A DNA stretch of 64,000 nucleotides from Sciurus carolinensis (taxonomy: Eukaryota; Chordata; Mammalia; Rodentia; Sciuridae). The stretch covers positions 27,272,777 through 27,336,776 of the forward strand of contig NC_062227.1 of assembly GCF_902686445.1 (NCBI RefSeq), in the 5' to 3' direction. The translations under genes were made by a program, and so were the position numbers. The notes under the pieces were generated by a model. The model saw nothing but the letters and a program-made list of their open reading frames with translations. It made no database searches and was not told the DNA's origin. Positions 44,280 through 55,569 of this stretch are shown here, piece by piece. Each line of letters starts with the position of its first letter. Within the stretch, counting starts at the first letter, position 1.

Positions 44280-44560
44280 CCAGCTTTCTCTCTGAACACA
44301 TGCCCCCTTTAAAGTTAGATAATGTGACCTTAGGACTTGCTTAGGCTATAGAATATGAGCAGAAGTGTCTTGTCACTTCCAGGAAGAACATGGGACAGTG
44401 AGCAAGCCCAAGTCTCTTCCCACAGCTGTGGTGATCTTGGATAAGCACATCCACATAAAACCTATCAGTCTGCTTCCCCTAGTGACCATGGTGGCCTGAA
44501 TTCCTGTGCCAACCTCTGGTCATGTGGTGTGAGAAAGAACCAACTTGTACCAAGTCACTG
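44280..44560. mobile_element. possible ancient repeat (LTR- or MER-like)
   Basis: GATAATGTGACCTTAGGACT, then GGCTATAGAATATGAGCAGA and AGTGTCTTGTCACTTCCAGG, echo an old mammalian interspersed repeat. The family is not resolved. Confidence 0.35.
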
Positions 44561-44884
44561 GGATATTTGAAATTGTTTCTCATGTCACGTGCTGACGTCT
44601 GTCTCCCCCATTTAAAAGCACTTAGGAAAAAGAAAAAGCCACACCCTATCACCTTGCTGCTCCTAAAACACAGAATAAGAACTCAGGATAAATGCTTATT
44701 GAAAGGTTATTTATTCATAATATTCAATATCAACTTGATTCAAAATTCAGGTGCCTACCACCTAAAAACAAAAAGAGAACTTTCTCTTTAGCATCCTAGG
44801 AATATGCGTTTTTCCAAAACCAATGCTTAAACATGTACCAAAGAAACCAGTCTTTTTCCTTGAGCCAAGTGTCACCAAGGAAGG

Positions 44885-44944
44885 AAGGACGTGAGGACAG
44901 TGGCTGACGTCATGAAGGACGTGAGGTGGTGGCTGATGACAGAG
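44885..44944. promoter_or_regulatory. 30-bp tandem duplication containing a perfect CRE
   Basis: GAAGGACGTGAGG begins both 44885 and 44915, and GTGGCTGA follows in both. The first copy contains the palindromic cAMP-response element TGACGTCA at 44906-44913. The second has decayed to TGATGACA. No promoter or gene is visible near it, so a function is unproven. Confidence 0.5.
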
Positions 44945-44999
44945 ACAGGTTGTGAACATGACCCAATCTGAACACACGTCCCCATTCAGATTAGTGTCA

Positions 45000-46525
45000 T
45001 CTAGCAAGAGCATCTGGGTGTTTTCAGCTCTTCATATATATTCAGTATACTATTTAAGACCACAACTAGAGAGAGTAGAGTTATAGGGAGTTTTCAATTT
45101 ATTGAATTCATCCTAAGACTTAAAGTAGCATTTTCCCTTCTTGTTAAAGGGATGACACGACCCTTTTGTCTCTTTGTATACACTGTGGCATAATTATGAT
45201 TTATACCTGTGGATTTTCTGTAGCTATAAGCCTGGGACTCTTATTATATGAATTGTGATCTAATTGATAACGATTAGGGATTCTTTTCAACTTGGAAGAA
45301 ATATGCACTCTTCGAAGACAGACTAATGGCTTACTTTGCCATCCTGAGTGAGAAAGCTTTTGAATGAAACCCCTGAGAAAAAAATTAATTTTAAAGGAGC
45401 GGCATCATGAAGGATTTTACGTTTTTATCCCTCCCTGCCAATTCAGTGTCCTTCATGGGGCTCCCATAACTACAAGTGCATAACGCTACCACACCGAAGA
45501 GCTTCAGAGCACAAATATTAGACTTAGAGGATCTGAGAGCAAGAATCACTGGGGGAAAGTTCTCTATTCTACAAATCCAAGTGTCAAAATCACCTGGTGG
45601 CAAATGGCATGGGAGTGACAGGGTGGTTGATCACTGTTTTTTGTCAGGTTGTTCTCTGCCTAACGAGTTACAAAATGACTTTTTAGATGTCTAGAATACC
45701 CTTGCTTTGAAGTAATCAAGACGCTAAAAAATCACTTTGAAGATTTTTCTCTGTGTACAGAATCCACATAAAAATGAAAAATTCCACATTTTAACTGTAT
45801 TTAATTATGTGATGCTCAACACCAGACTTTTCCCATCATTTCAGAAATAAGGCAAGTAGAAAAATGGAAGAGTGGCCAAGATGTGGTGACATCATTTGGC
45901 CTTGATTTCGCTTCATAGCCTGGCATGGTGAACTGAGGGAGGCTGACGGAAGAAACTTATCACTGAGCCTGCAGGACACGGACTGTAGGAGAAATGAAAG
46001 GCAGATTGACATGTGAAAAAAGAGAAGAGGAAGCAAGTGACATGTAAGAACACCTTCTGGTGAATCTCATTAAATAGGACAACAGATGATAAAGGATGAG
46101 CCTTCCCCATAGTGCCACAGAACTTCAGTCGTGAATCAGAGTTACCAAGTGTTCTTTGGGAAACGTTGCAAGAGCTACCTGCTGTTTCTGTCAGGGTGGA
46201 GTAATGATCTCACATCTTTCAAAGATAGAGACAAGTGCTTTCGACTTTCTACCTCCCCTCTTAAGTTCATGGAATAAAGTAATAAACACTTAATAGAACA
46301 TAAATCATCCCTTCAGAGCTCTGTGCTTTTGTCCTTTGTCACTTCTGCAGGACAGATGGCACACAAGGCTATTTGTGAGCATTAAACTCTTTAAAAAAGA
46401 GACAGCAATAGCTGGAACTGACATTACCAAGATTTTAGGAACTATATAAATTTCCATTGTGTACTTCCAATAAAGTACACAGAATTTCACATTAGCAATA
46501 ATAAGTCTTGGGTTTGTTTGTTTTT
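45000..46525. other. unique sequence, no gene seen
   Basis: Several 60-70-codon frames on both strands match no family I know. 45470-45610 has a faint MER5-like flavour (GAATCACTGGGGGAAAG, then CAAAATCACCTGGTGG). Confidence 0.4.
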
Positions 46526-46529
46526 TACT

Positions 46530-46700
46530 TCGACTCTAGGCTTTGCTAATGCTGTCTTAACTTCCATGAATCTCAGTTTCTCTTCTATGAAAACAAAGAT
46601 GATACCTACCCTCCACAGGCCTCACAGGTGTGCTCTAAAGATTGAATAAAATCTATAAATAAAGGATTTGCATATTGCAAAACTCTATACAAATCTAGGG
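46530..46700 (+). mobile_element. MIR, sense
   Basis: CTTCCATGAATCTCAGTTTC, then TCTATGAAAACAAAGATGAT and ACCTACCCTCCACAGG, is the conserved MIR centre and 3' part. Confidence 0.7.
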
Positions 46701-46984
46701 GTTATTCTGTAAATATGCATATAATATTAATGCTTGCTCTCCTGACTTTAAATGATAGCTTTTTTTCCCTAAAGTTCTTAAAAAGAGAACTAAAAATATT
46801 AACCTTTTTGGCCTCCATGGAGTACAGCTGTGTGCACACCGAGACCAAGAGGAAAACAGAATGTTACAGGGATTTGGCACAGGATCCACCTACTTGGGCA
46901 GATGTGTGGGAGAGTTACTTTTCACACCTGGACTGTAATTGTTTATTTAATTATGTCTCTTCTCTCCTAAAACGTGGATAACAT

Positions 46985-47095
46985 CTGTCTTAGAAACCAT
47001 TGTATCTCTAGTATTTAAAGCCCAAGGCCTGGTATATAGCAAGCCCTTAACAAATATGAAAGCATACATAAATGAAAGGTGGATGGATGGATAAA
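46985..47095 (+). mobile_element. MIR/L2-type tail with short GGAT repeat
   Basis: AAGGCCTGGTATATAGCAAG, then CCCTTAACAAATATGAAAGC and GGTGGATGGATGGAT, has the 'last-listing plus tail' form shared by MIR and L2 3' ends. Confidence 0.5.
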
Positions 47096-47168
47096 CTCAA
47101 AGGCAATTTTGACAACAGTACAGGAAAAAATCAAAAGCCAGTCCGTCTGTGGTTACCAAAGGGGTATC

Positions 47169-47696
47169 TTAACAGAGCAGGGCTGGTACTAGGTGGTGTG
47201 ACTCGGTGAGCATTCTGCGTCTGCAGATTCTGTCCTTGGGTGGCATGCTAGAGATGAGGACTGACAAGAACAAGACAAAGCCTCTGACTTGGCAGAAGGC
47301 GAACTCAGAAACAGGACTAAGGCAGATGTCCCAGCTCCCAGAAGGAAACATCAGTTCACCAGAAAACAGAATTTCATATGACACTGAGGCTATTCCAGAT
47401 TTAAGAATTAGAACCCAGCATAATGTTGGGTTTAGAGCCATAATTTTGAGAACCGGGATATAGTGAAAGGCTGGGCTAGAAAAACCTGTTAAAGAGCATA
47501 GAGGATAAGACCACCAATTCGAGTGAGTTAGCCAAACAGGAGGAGGAGAGGGGAGCCACTCAGTCAGGATTAACTTGGGAATGCATGCATGAGGGCAGCA
47601 TCCCTGAGCACAACTCTGCAGAACTACCATAGTCCAGGCAGTGGCTGGCATCTCTGTAGCATGATCTTCTTTGCCCGTGGGTATCAAGGTTTTCAT
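47169..47696 (-). other. 175-codon open frame of unknown standing
   Basis: The longest open frame outside the full-length L1. The predicted peptide has scattered Cys/Pro and two hydrophobic stretches. It has no motif I recognise and no upstream splice or promoter context. The opposite strand is also open for 85 codons in the same place. Most likely it is chance in a G+C-richer patch, or an old unclassified repeat. Confidence 0.2.
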
Positions 47697-47699
47697 TTA

Positions 47700-48480
47700 C
47701 ATGACACTAAGGGTTGTATGCAGAACTAATGGTTTGCAAAGAGTAGAAACATTTTAAATATCCTTACAATTAGTTTTCAGTTCACTGAGTGCATCTTACA
47801 CTGAGAATGTATTGTTTCAGAGACAGGGACAAGTGCCAGCTCTCCTTTTTCAATCCCAAAGCAGCCTTTTCCTACTGCTTTTGCCTTGACAGCTAATATT
47901 CAGACTTCCCATAATTGTTGGCACTTAGAGTCAAAATTGTTTTCTCTCCCGTGGTGTGAAGCAGGATTGACTTAGCAGAGGCCACAAGTTGATCATGTCA
48001 CAGTTTTCAGGTTCTCTCAGTCCATCCACATTCTAGGATTAGTATGACTGTCAAACAAATGAAAAAAAAATCAAATCCCTCTGAAGTCTAACTTCGATTA
48101 TTATACTACATGGGTGAGTGGGCATTGTTTGACTGACAGGCCCATCCAGATTAATCCTACTTCTGACCAAAAAAGATTTGGCAAACTGTAGGCTTCATGC
48201 TTTGTCATGCTGTGAAAAACTCCAAGTAATTTAGAATCAATATGGTACAAGATAAGTATAAAAGGCAAAATTTGAATTTCATTACTTTAAAATGTCAAGA
48301 ATAGACTTTGATAACTTAGATTAGTGTTTTGATTCTTAAAGTTGAGCAACTAACATATTTCTTGAAAATGACCAAATAAGAGCCTTTATATTCTCTCTGG
48401 TATGATGTAATTCACAAATGTACATTTTATGAATTTTTTGATTAACTTTTTAAGATGAACATGGGGTAATTAAAATGAAT
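47700..48480. other. unique sequence, no gene seen
   Basis: A+T-rich with no recognised repeat. Confidence 0.4.
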
Positions 48481-48484
48481 TACT

Positions 48485-48580
48485 GGGACTGGGGAGATAG
48501 CTCAGTCGGTAGAGTGCTTGCCTTGTAAGCACAAGGCCCTGGGTTCGATCCCCAGCACCCCAAAAAATAAATAAATAAAT
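48485..48580 (+). mobile_element. ID SINE, sense
   Basis: GGACTGGGGAGATAGCTCAG, then AGAGTGCTTGCCTTGTAAGC and GGTTCGATCCCCAGCACCCC, with an (AAAT)n tail. The flanking AAAATGA(A/G)TT(A/G)C is a slightly decayed duplication. Pol III A- and B-box text is well preserved. Confidence 0.92.
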
Positions 48581-48584
48581 AAAA

Positions 48585-49665
48585 TGAGTTGCCTTCTAAT
48601 TCAAATAGAAGTTTTTGTTCTTCATTAAACCTCAGTGATCTAATGGGAGAAACCATTTCACAGGCAATAAGCAGCTGCATTGGCCACATTAACAATTCAG
48701 TTCTTGACATGGATGAAGGTGATGGACCAAGGTTTTGCTAGTACCTGTGTTAGGACCTGTCACTGCTGATAAAAATAAACTAAAAATAACAACACTGACA
48801 CCCATGCCTACCACTGACACCTGGGTCACATGGGACTTCATTTCTAATTTGAGTTTATCAACTTCTCTCAGCATATATAACCTTTGAAGTTATGTTTCAT
48901 AGCTAAATATTCTTCATTTCATAAATAGGATCTTAAATGTTTCTTGTCTTCAATTTTTTTTTTTTTTTTTTGCTATTGGCTACTCTGTAAAACTTGATCA
49001 TGAAGCAAGAAACATGGTACAATGCAGATTTTTTATTATAACTGAAATTATATTCACCGTAGTAATATTTATAAAGTATCATTCCAAGTCAAAATGTTTT
49101 GGATTCTTGGCAATTCCTTATTTCACCATTCACCATATGCACACTGATAGACTAATTATACAAGTGTTATGATAGTTAAAACAAGCCATTTTATTTCTCT
49201 GGGAGATGGCTTGAGAATTTCTTCTCCTTACCAGAAATTCCTAGAGTGGAACATAGAAACATTTAAGAAACAATGGGGATATTATTCCTGCTGTGTTTCA
49301 AAGGCAGATTAAGGGAGGTTTGATTTTAATTTTCCTCTGGGAATCAAACATTGGAATAAGTTACTAGAATGAGCTAGAAATTTATTTTCCTATAATTTTA
49401 CATCAAAGAAATCTCTTGGTTCAGAATCAGGTACGTAAAGACAAAGACTAAGGGCCATTAGTGCCTCTGTCTGGTCTTGGCCTGACGTTTAAAGCTGGTC
49501 ACATTCCTCCAGTTCTGGGCATTTGGTTCTGTGCTGCTGGGGTTGCTGTGTTTGAAGAGCAAAGATGAAGGCACAGTTTTTCTCAGACTTGATCTCCAGA
49601 CCCTTATATCCAGCGATCTCCATCTGTGTTTCACATACACTTCAACTTAGCCTCTCCAAGAAGGA
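48585..49665. other. unique sequence, no gene seen
   Basis: Contains a T18-like run at about 48954-48971. Nothing else recognised. Confidence 0.4.
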
Positions 49666-49667
49666 AC

Positions 49668-49857
49668 TTTTTTTTTTTTTTCCCAGTACTGGGGATCGAA
49701 TTCAGGGCCACTCCCACTGAGCTACAGGCCCAGTTCTTTAAATTTTATTTTGAGGCAGGGTCTTACTACATTGCTCAGGCTGCCCTCACACTTGTGATCC
49801 TCCTGCCTTAACCTCTGGAGTAGCTGGGATTACAGGTGTGCTCCATTGCACCTGGCT
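49668..49857 (-). mobile_element. dimeric squirrel SINE (B1 + ID), antisense
   Basis: A T14 tail, then ACTGGGGATCGAATTCAGGG, CTGAGCTACAGGCCCAG, GAGGCAGGGTCTTACTACAT, and a reversed B1 end GTGTGCTCCATTGCACCTGG. GAAGGAACTTTT and GAAAGAACTTTC flank it as a decayed duplication. Confidence 0.9.
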
Positions 49858-49859
49858 CC

Positions 49860-50520
49860 ATGAAAGAACTTTCTTTCTACTCATAGTTTCCAAGGTTAGA
49901 GAGCCTCCAATGAATTTAGTCCTAATGTAAGATAACTTATTTACTTATTTTTCTTCCAAGAAGAATTTCTTGAGAACACTTTAAGCACTCTTCTAAGCCC
50001 TAGCTGAAGATAGAAGGTAATACCCCAACACAGAGAATGGACATGCCCTTTACTTGAGTTCCAGTGTGTTCCACAGACTTATGTTCCAAGACTTTGTTGG
50101 TATGTATAATTTCTCTTGATATTTTAGGCCCCAGGCTTGCATTTTTTGACCCCAAGAATCGTTCAGTCAACATTCATAGCACAGTAAGATGTTATGAATA
50201 GACAGCTATTTTTCTTGGGCAGGGAACAATAGGTCTGTTAAGTCATTTATTGCCACCCATCCTCCTCCCAAGTGATTCTGCTCAAATTATTGAGACGTAG
50301 GCACTAGATCAGATGCAATAGTTAGAAGCTATGTCAATAGGTCCAAAATTGTACAACCAGCCCCAAGGAATAATTTTTTTTAAAAACTGTCTATGATTTT
50401 GTTCATCACAATTTTAAATAATCAGTTTATAGGTGAATTCTGTCCTCTTAGCACCTTTAAGGTTGATTCCATACAGTAGGTAAATGGAAGTGTCTTTTTC
50501 TTTTGGAATCCAAAAACACT
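49860..50520. other. unique sequence with a possible L2 tail
   Basis: 49960-50050 (AGAATTTCTTGAGAACACTT, then GCACTCTTCTAAGCCCTAGC) may be an L2 3' fragment. The rest is unassigned. Confidence 0.35.
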
Positions 50521-50522
50521 AT

Positions 50523-50594
50523 TTAAAGATGTATAATCATCTTGGTGCTACTGAGAGAGTGTGGAAACATTAAGAGGTAAGGCCCAGTGGGATA
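50523..50594 (+). repeat. 72-bp segment repeated 1.2 kb downstream inside an LTR
   Basis: Matches 51729-51800 at 67 of 72 positions without a gap, sharing for example ATCATCTTGGTGCTACTGAG. The downstream copy lies within a MaLR LTR. Neither side of the upstream copy continues the LTR. Confidence 0.9.
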
Positions 50595-50599
50595 CAAAT

Positions 50600-51680
50600 A
50601 CAAATTTGGCTTCTATGAGGTCATTACTATTCGTAGTTGCTGTTTAAAGCAGTGTTTTAAAAAGAAGTGTCTGAAAGAATATTAGAAGACTACCCTTTTA
50701 AAAAAAAGAATGCCAAATGGTGGTAAAATGGCATGATTAACAATAAATTCTAATTAATATTGTGTCAGTTGACTAAATGATAGAGTGAAATACAGGAATA
50801 TGATTATGATACCACATATATATGCATATTTTTTTTTAATTTTGTGGTATTAGCTACCATCTGATCTTTTCTTCCTAGAAACTCAGAACTTAGCTAACTA
50901 GAAATTAGAAGCCAGTGATCAAGAACTATTATCAATGCCTTTGTTCCATGATCTTGGATGCACATGATGGTGTTTGTTTTAATGGAGTAAGTGAGATGAT
51001 GAGAAGGTTCCGTGGAGTGTTTCTAGAAGAGGCCGCAGAGCTGAATGAACAGTGTGGAGTGGTGGAGTCAGGAGGAGATGAGAGTGGCCCACCCGGAATG
51101 GTGTTGCCCACTAGAACACAGCCATCTCTCAGCGGGAACAAGAGTCCAGTGGTGCTCTAGGAAATAAGTGTGGGTCAGGTATCATAAGAGCTTGCCCTTC
51201 GTTACTCATCCCATGATGCGTAGTTATGTAGTTTATACTGGTGTTTGTTGTTATTTTCTTTCTGGGCAGTGGAGGTAGTCACATTTACTGCTTCCCAAAT
51301 CTGACCAACAATAAAACTCAACAACACCCTTATGAAATCGGGTGGCCGGAATTCTTCCCTGGCCACACTATTCATTTTGCCTAAGGTAGCCCCAGGGGTT
51401 GCATATCATATAAGCGTTCCTGTTGATTTTTAATACCTGTCACTTTGGAGAACCACATTTGATTTTTCTGTTCTTTGTTGGGAGTGCTCAAAACGGGGGT
51501 GTGTAGAGATGTTTCTTGTAGCTTTTTGCAATTGGAAGTGACTCTTTTTTATGGGAGGCCCTGAACAGTGTTTAGGTAGAACTGATTCATTCTGAGGTGA
51601 CTAGGACTATGAACATCCCAAAACCAGACATAGGTCAAGTGATTGACCCCACCAGGAAAGAAAAACTAGATTTAAGAAAC
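50600..51680. other. unique sequence, no gene seen
   Basis: An 81-codon frame (50915-51160, +) and its antisense shadow match no protein I know. An AATAAAA at about 51311 has no transcript context. Confidence 0.4.
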
Positions 51681-51684
51681 AATA

Positions 51685-52056
51685 TGTTACAGTTTGAATC
51701 TTGAATGTTCCTTGAAGGTCAATCTGTGTTAAAGATGTCTGATCATCTTGGTGCTACTGAGAGAGTGTGGAAACATTAAGTGGTAAGGCCTAGTGGGAGA
51801 TCTTTCTGTAACTGGGGTATACCCTCAAAGAGGACTCTAAGACCTGTTTTTTTTTTTTTGCTTCCTGACTATGAAGCAAGCAGTTTGCTCCACCATATGT
51901 TCCTGCCATGACATGCTGCCTCTCTGAAGCCAAAGCAACAGGGCCAATCTTGCATGGATTGGAATTTCCTAAACTGTGAGCCAAAATGAACCTTTTCTTT
52001 TCGTAAATTGATTTTCTCAGGTATTTTATTTTAGCAATGGGAAACTGACTAATACC
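51685..52056 (+). mobile_element. MaLR LTR (MLT/MST-like), sense
   Basis: Starts TGTTACAGTTTGAATCTTGA and ends AATGGGAAACTGACTAATAC. It includes GCTCCACCATATGTTCCTGC, then GAAGCCAAAGCAACAGGGCC. It is related to, but distinct from, the family at 59.83 kb. It contains a T11 run and the 72-bp segment shared with 50.52 kb. Confidence 0.8.
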
Positions 52057-52159
52057 CACTATAAAAGAATATCACTTTTATTTTTTACTTTGCCTTTGTC
52101 TTTTGTAACAAATTTATTGTTCTTTGAATCTCATTATTTGTTTTTTTGTTTGTTTTTTG

Positions 52160-52393
52160 TTTGTTGTTTGTTTTTTGGTACCAGGGATTGAACCCCGGTG
52201 TCACTTAACCACCAAGCCACATCCCAGACCTTTATATATATGTATTTTTTTTTTTTTTTTAATTTTTGGCCAGGGTCTTGCTAAGTTGTTGAAGACATCA
52301 CTAAGTTGCTGAGTCTGGCCTTGAACTTGCAATCCTCCTGCCTCAGCCTCCCAAGTCATTTGGATTACAGGCATACACCACCACACCCAACTG
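52160..52393 (-). mobile_element. dimeric squirrel SINE (B1 + ID), antisense
   Basis: GGTACCAGGGATTGAACCCC and AAGCCACATCCCAGACC are followed by a TATA patch with T17, then GCCAGGGTCTTGCTAAGTTG and a reversed B1 end CATACACCACCACACCCAAC. TGAATCT occurs on both sides (52126 and 52393) as a probable duplication remnant. Confidence 0.88.
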
Positions 52394-52394
52394 A

Positions 52395-53240
52395 ATCTTA
52401 ACTTTTTAAAAAGAATTTTAGTTTCCAGAGATGAACTTGAAAATTGTTCTTATTTCTTACTCTCTTCTCTATATGCTCTTCTCTTTTACTAATGGTGCCC
52501 ACTAAGTGTCTTGATAAATATCTTTGCAATGTCTACATTCAAAACACAGAATAGAGGAAATATTCTACATTTCCCAGTTCATGTTTAGTACTAATTTTAA
52601 ATGCTTTTTAAATTTACAGTAACAACATGTATCATTCTTCATTATTCACTATTAAAATAATGTTCAAAAGTGATATCAGTTTCTCCTGAATTACTTTTCA
52701 TTTGCTATTGCTTGAGATAATGATAAATTAGGAAGTATCTTACCATCAAAGTTAAAAAAAAAAAAAATTAGCTTTGTCTCTCACTCTCTCATTCTCTCCA
52801 TTAATTTCTCCAGTGTATCCTTGAAGGGAAAAACAAACCACTACTTTGGATATTATAGATCAGAGAGTGGGTTCATAAAATCTTGGTGTATGAGGGCACT
52901 CTAACTTATTAAATCAAGCTGGGATGTTGAAATATAAAAGAGAAAATGTGTCTATCTTTCAAAGACAATCTTCAGAGATGAAAGGGAAAAAAATAAGATG
53001 TATATTACAACTAAACTGATTTTCCTTTTGAAATCTTCCACACAAATATTCTCTACCTGGGGATTTTTGCTGAGCTAAATATAATACCTAATTTGTTGGA
53101 GAAAATTTAGTAGAAATAAATGCTAGTGTTCATCAGAATACAGAGAGAGAGAGATCTGCCCAGAAACCATACAATTAGATACTGTTATGACTCATGCATT
53201 TCTGCCTTGACAAATTCCAGTTTTAATGTCAGACATTTGG
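52395..53240. other. unique A+T-rich sequence
   Basis: A-run at about 52754-52767. No gene or repeat recognised. Confidence 0.4.
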
Positions 53241-53420
53241 TGATTAATTTCAGGCTCGTCATGTTCTATATTTGCATAAAGTCCAGTCAGGCTGGTTATG
53301 CAAATGCTTTCATTAATTAGGTTTGATTGTATTGCCTACACTGGGTATAGAAATTATATTTACAATAAATATTTCCAATGGAAATTAGTATGTGCAAATA
53401 TTACTGCAGTAATGAAAATC
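53241..53420. promoter_or_regulatory. cluster of octamer and homeodomain-type motifs
   Basis: ATTTGCAT (53270-53277) and ATGCAAAT (53298-53305) are perfect POU octamers in opposite orientations, centred 28 bp apart. ATTAATTA lies at 53312-53319, and GATTAATT near 53242. A further TGTGCAAATATTAC occurs near 53392. The segment is repeat-free. Such clusters are common in developmental enhancers, but A+T-rich DNA yields TAATTA often, so this is only a candidate. Confidence 0.35.
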
Positions 53421-53424
53421 CTGT

Positions 53425-53780
53425 GAGGACATGGATCCTTCCCTCTGTTTCCAAACAAAGAATCAAGAGTTGAAGTCTAGATTATTGGTGGGTAGAGATA
53501 GAAGCACATTTTTAGGTATTGGAATATAAAACATGATATTTTGTCTCAAATGATTTCAAATCACATAAATGAATCTCTCAGAAGAGAGAAATTGTTCTAT
53601 GTTCTGGTGTTCACTATTGCTCATTAATAAGCTTTGAAGATTTTAGGATGTTGTAGCCAATATGATAATCCTTGGGGGAAATTGGGAACACGGAAACTAT
53701 TAGAAATTAAAAGTTGTCTACATTGTTGCTTTGAACCATATTTTTTAAAATAAAATAGCTCATTCTGGGTTCTGAATCTG
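53425..53780. other. unique sequence, no gene seen
   Basis: No recognised feature. Confidence 0.4.
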
Positions 53781-53784
53781 TACT

Positions 53785-54345
53785 TGTTTTCTATCACTGC
53801 ATAACAACTTACTCCAAGTTTAGTAGTTTAAAATAACATCTATGTTCTGTGGGTCAGAAGCACAGGCCAGCTTGGCTGGACACTCTGTTCAGAGTACCAC
53901 AGGACTGCATCAAGGTGTCAGCTGGCCTGGGCTCTTCTCTGGAGGCTTTGGGGAAGCATCTGGTGTGTCTGTTGTTGGCATGACTGAGCTCTATGCAGTT
54001 GTTTTACAGAGGCTCTGCTTCCCTGCCAGCTGTTGTCAAGGTGTGTTCTCAGATTCTAGAGGGCACCTGTATTCCTTGGCTTGTGACTCTGTCCCTATTC
54101 AAAGCCAGCAATGGTAGATAGAATCCCTCCAGTGCATCCCACCACCCTGACATCTGCTTTTGCTTTCCTCTTCTGTCTTTTAAAGGGCTACTATCATTAA
54201 GTGAAGCCCAAAAGATGATCTCTATAACTCACAGTTGCTCAACTTGGGACTTTAATTACAACAGCTACATTCCTTCACAACAGTACCCAGACTTGTATCT
54301 GATTGAATAGCCAAGGGGTGGAAACCTTGGTGACCACCTCTAGAC
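53785..54345 (-). mobile_element. MLT1-type MaLR LTR, antisense
   Basis: TTTTCTATCACTGCATAACA, then GGTCAGAAGCACAGGCCAGC, CCTTGGCTTGTGACTCTGTC and AAAGCCAGCAATGGTAGATA, follows reversed MLT1 text for about 560 bp. It is long and diverged, with no coding content. The 91-codon frame at 53842-54117 is incidental. Confidence 0.7.
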
Positions 54346-55430
54346 TCTTACTAACCCCAACCCCTCTGTATGCAGTTCCCTGAAGTCTGTCTTTTTCACC
54401 TTGATGAAAATTGACTGCCTGAATTCTAGTCTTACAGATAGAAACTTTACAGAGTGTTGGAACATATTGTATAATAGAATATGTGAGGAGATTATAAAAG
54501 TCAGAAACATTTTACTAAACCACAAATTTAAAGTGCATTATATTTTATGGAGAATGAATAAAAGATAAAAAGAGAATTTTGCTTCCATTCACCAGGACAT
54601 TTGAGATGTTTCATTTTTTTCAAACTTTCCCAGTGAATTGAGTGACTGTAATAATACATTACAAAACCATCCAATCTAGTATGATGGGAAGAATGGCAAC
54701 TCTTTAGAAAAAGTGCGACACATTAATTATAGGAACACTTATTTCTTCTGCTCTTCTTTAAAAGGACACATGATCTTAGAAACTCAGGCCTCCTCAAGAC
54801 ATTTCTATAGCACAAGTGGATAAAAAAAAAAAAACATTTTCTATAAATATTAACTCCAGTTATTATTTAGGAAATACCACAACTCTGTCTATGGCCTCAG
54901 TTCAACCTGAGATTTCCAGTATTTTCTTTTAAAAGAGGTTCACAAAATGAGATTTCAAAGCCTTTATTGTTAACTTCTTTGTACCTTACATAGCCTTTAA
55001 TACATTTTAAGAAATTATTATTTAAATCCCTAACAGAGATGAAGAGCATATTAGTCATCCTTCTTTGTAGGAAGCAGGTAGCAGGGAAAATATTTTTTCT
55101 CTTTCTGAATACCACTCCACAACAGAAGTGGTGAATTCTCCACTGATAATGATCCAGGTGTGGGGTGGGGTATTAAAGAAAAGAAACCTGGGAATTTGTA
55201 TGAACGAAAGGCAGGGGAGGCCCAACCTCATTTACTTCTGTTTTGTCATAACAGCTGTGATAATGTACCTTTGGGGATATCAGTAAAATACAGAAGGTCA
55301 TTTGAAGTAAGAAATAGGCCAATTAAAGGAAAACATTGTTCAAACTAAACATGGAGCATCACATAAAGAAGATGCCAGACACCATGACTGCTACTGATTC
55401 AAAAGGCTTTATCATTAATGTAAAGAATGT
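54346..55430. other. unique sequence, no gene seen
   Basis: A-run at about 54823-54834. Open frames are under 75 codons and unrecognised. Confidence 0.4.
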
Positions 55431-55435
55431 TTCTT

Positions 55436-55565
55436 TTTTTTAAAAGAATTTTTCCTCCATTTTTTTATTGGTACATTATAATTGCACATAATGGTGTAAT
55501 TTGGTGTTACATATTCATACATGCACACAATATAACAATAAAATTTTGCCAATATCATTCCCAGA
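55436..55565 (-). mobile_element. short L1 3'-end fragment, antisense
   Basis: TTTTTTTATTGGTACATTAT, then AATTGCACATAATGGTGTAA and ACATATTCATACATGCACAC, is another L1 3'-UTR subtype in reverse. It is a heavily truncated insertion. Confidence 0.65.
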
Positions 55566-55569
55566 ATAT

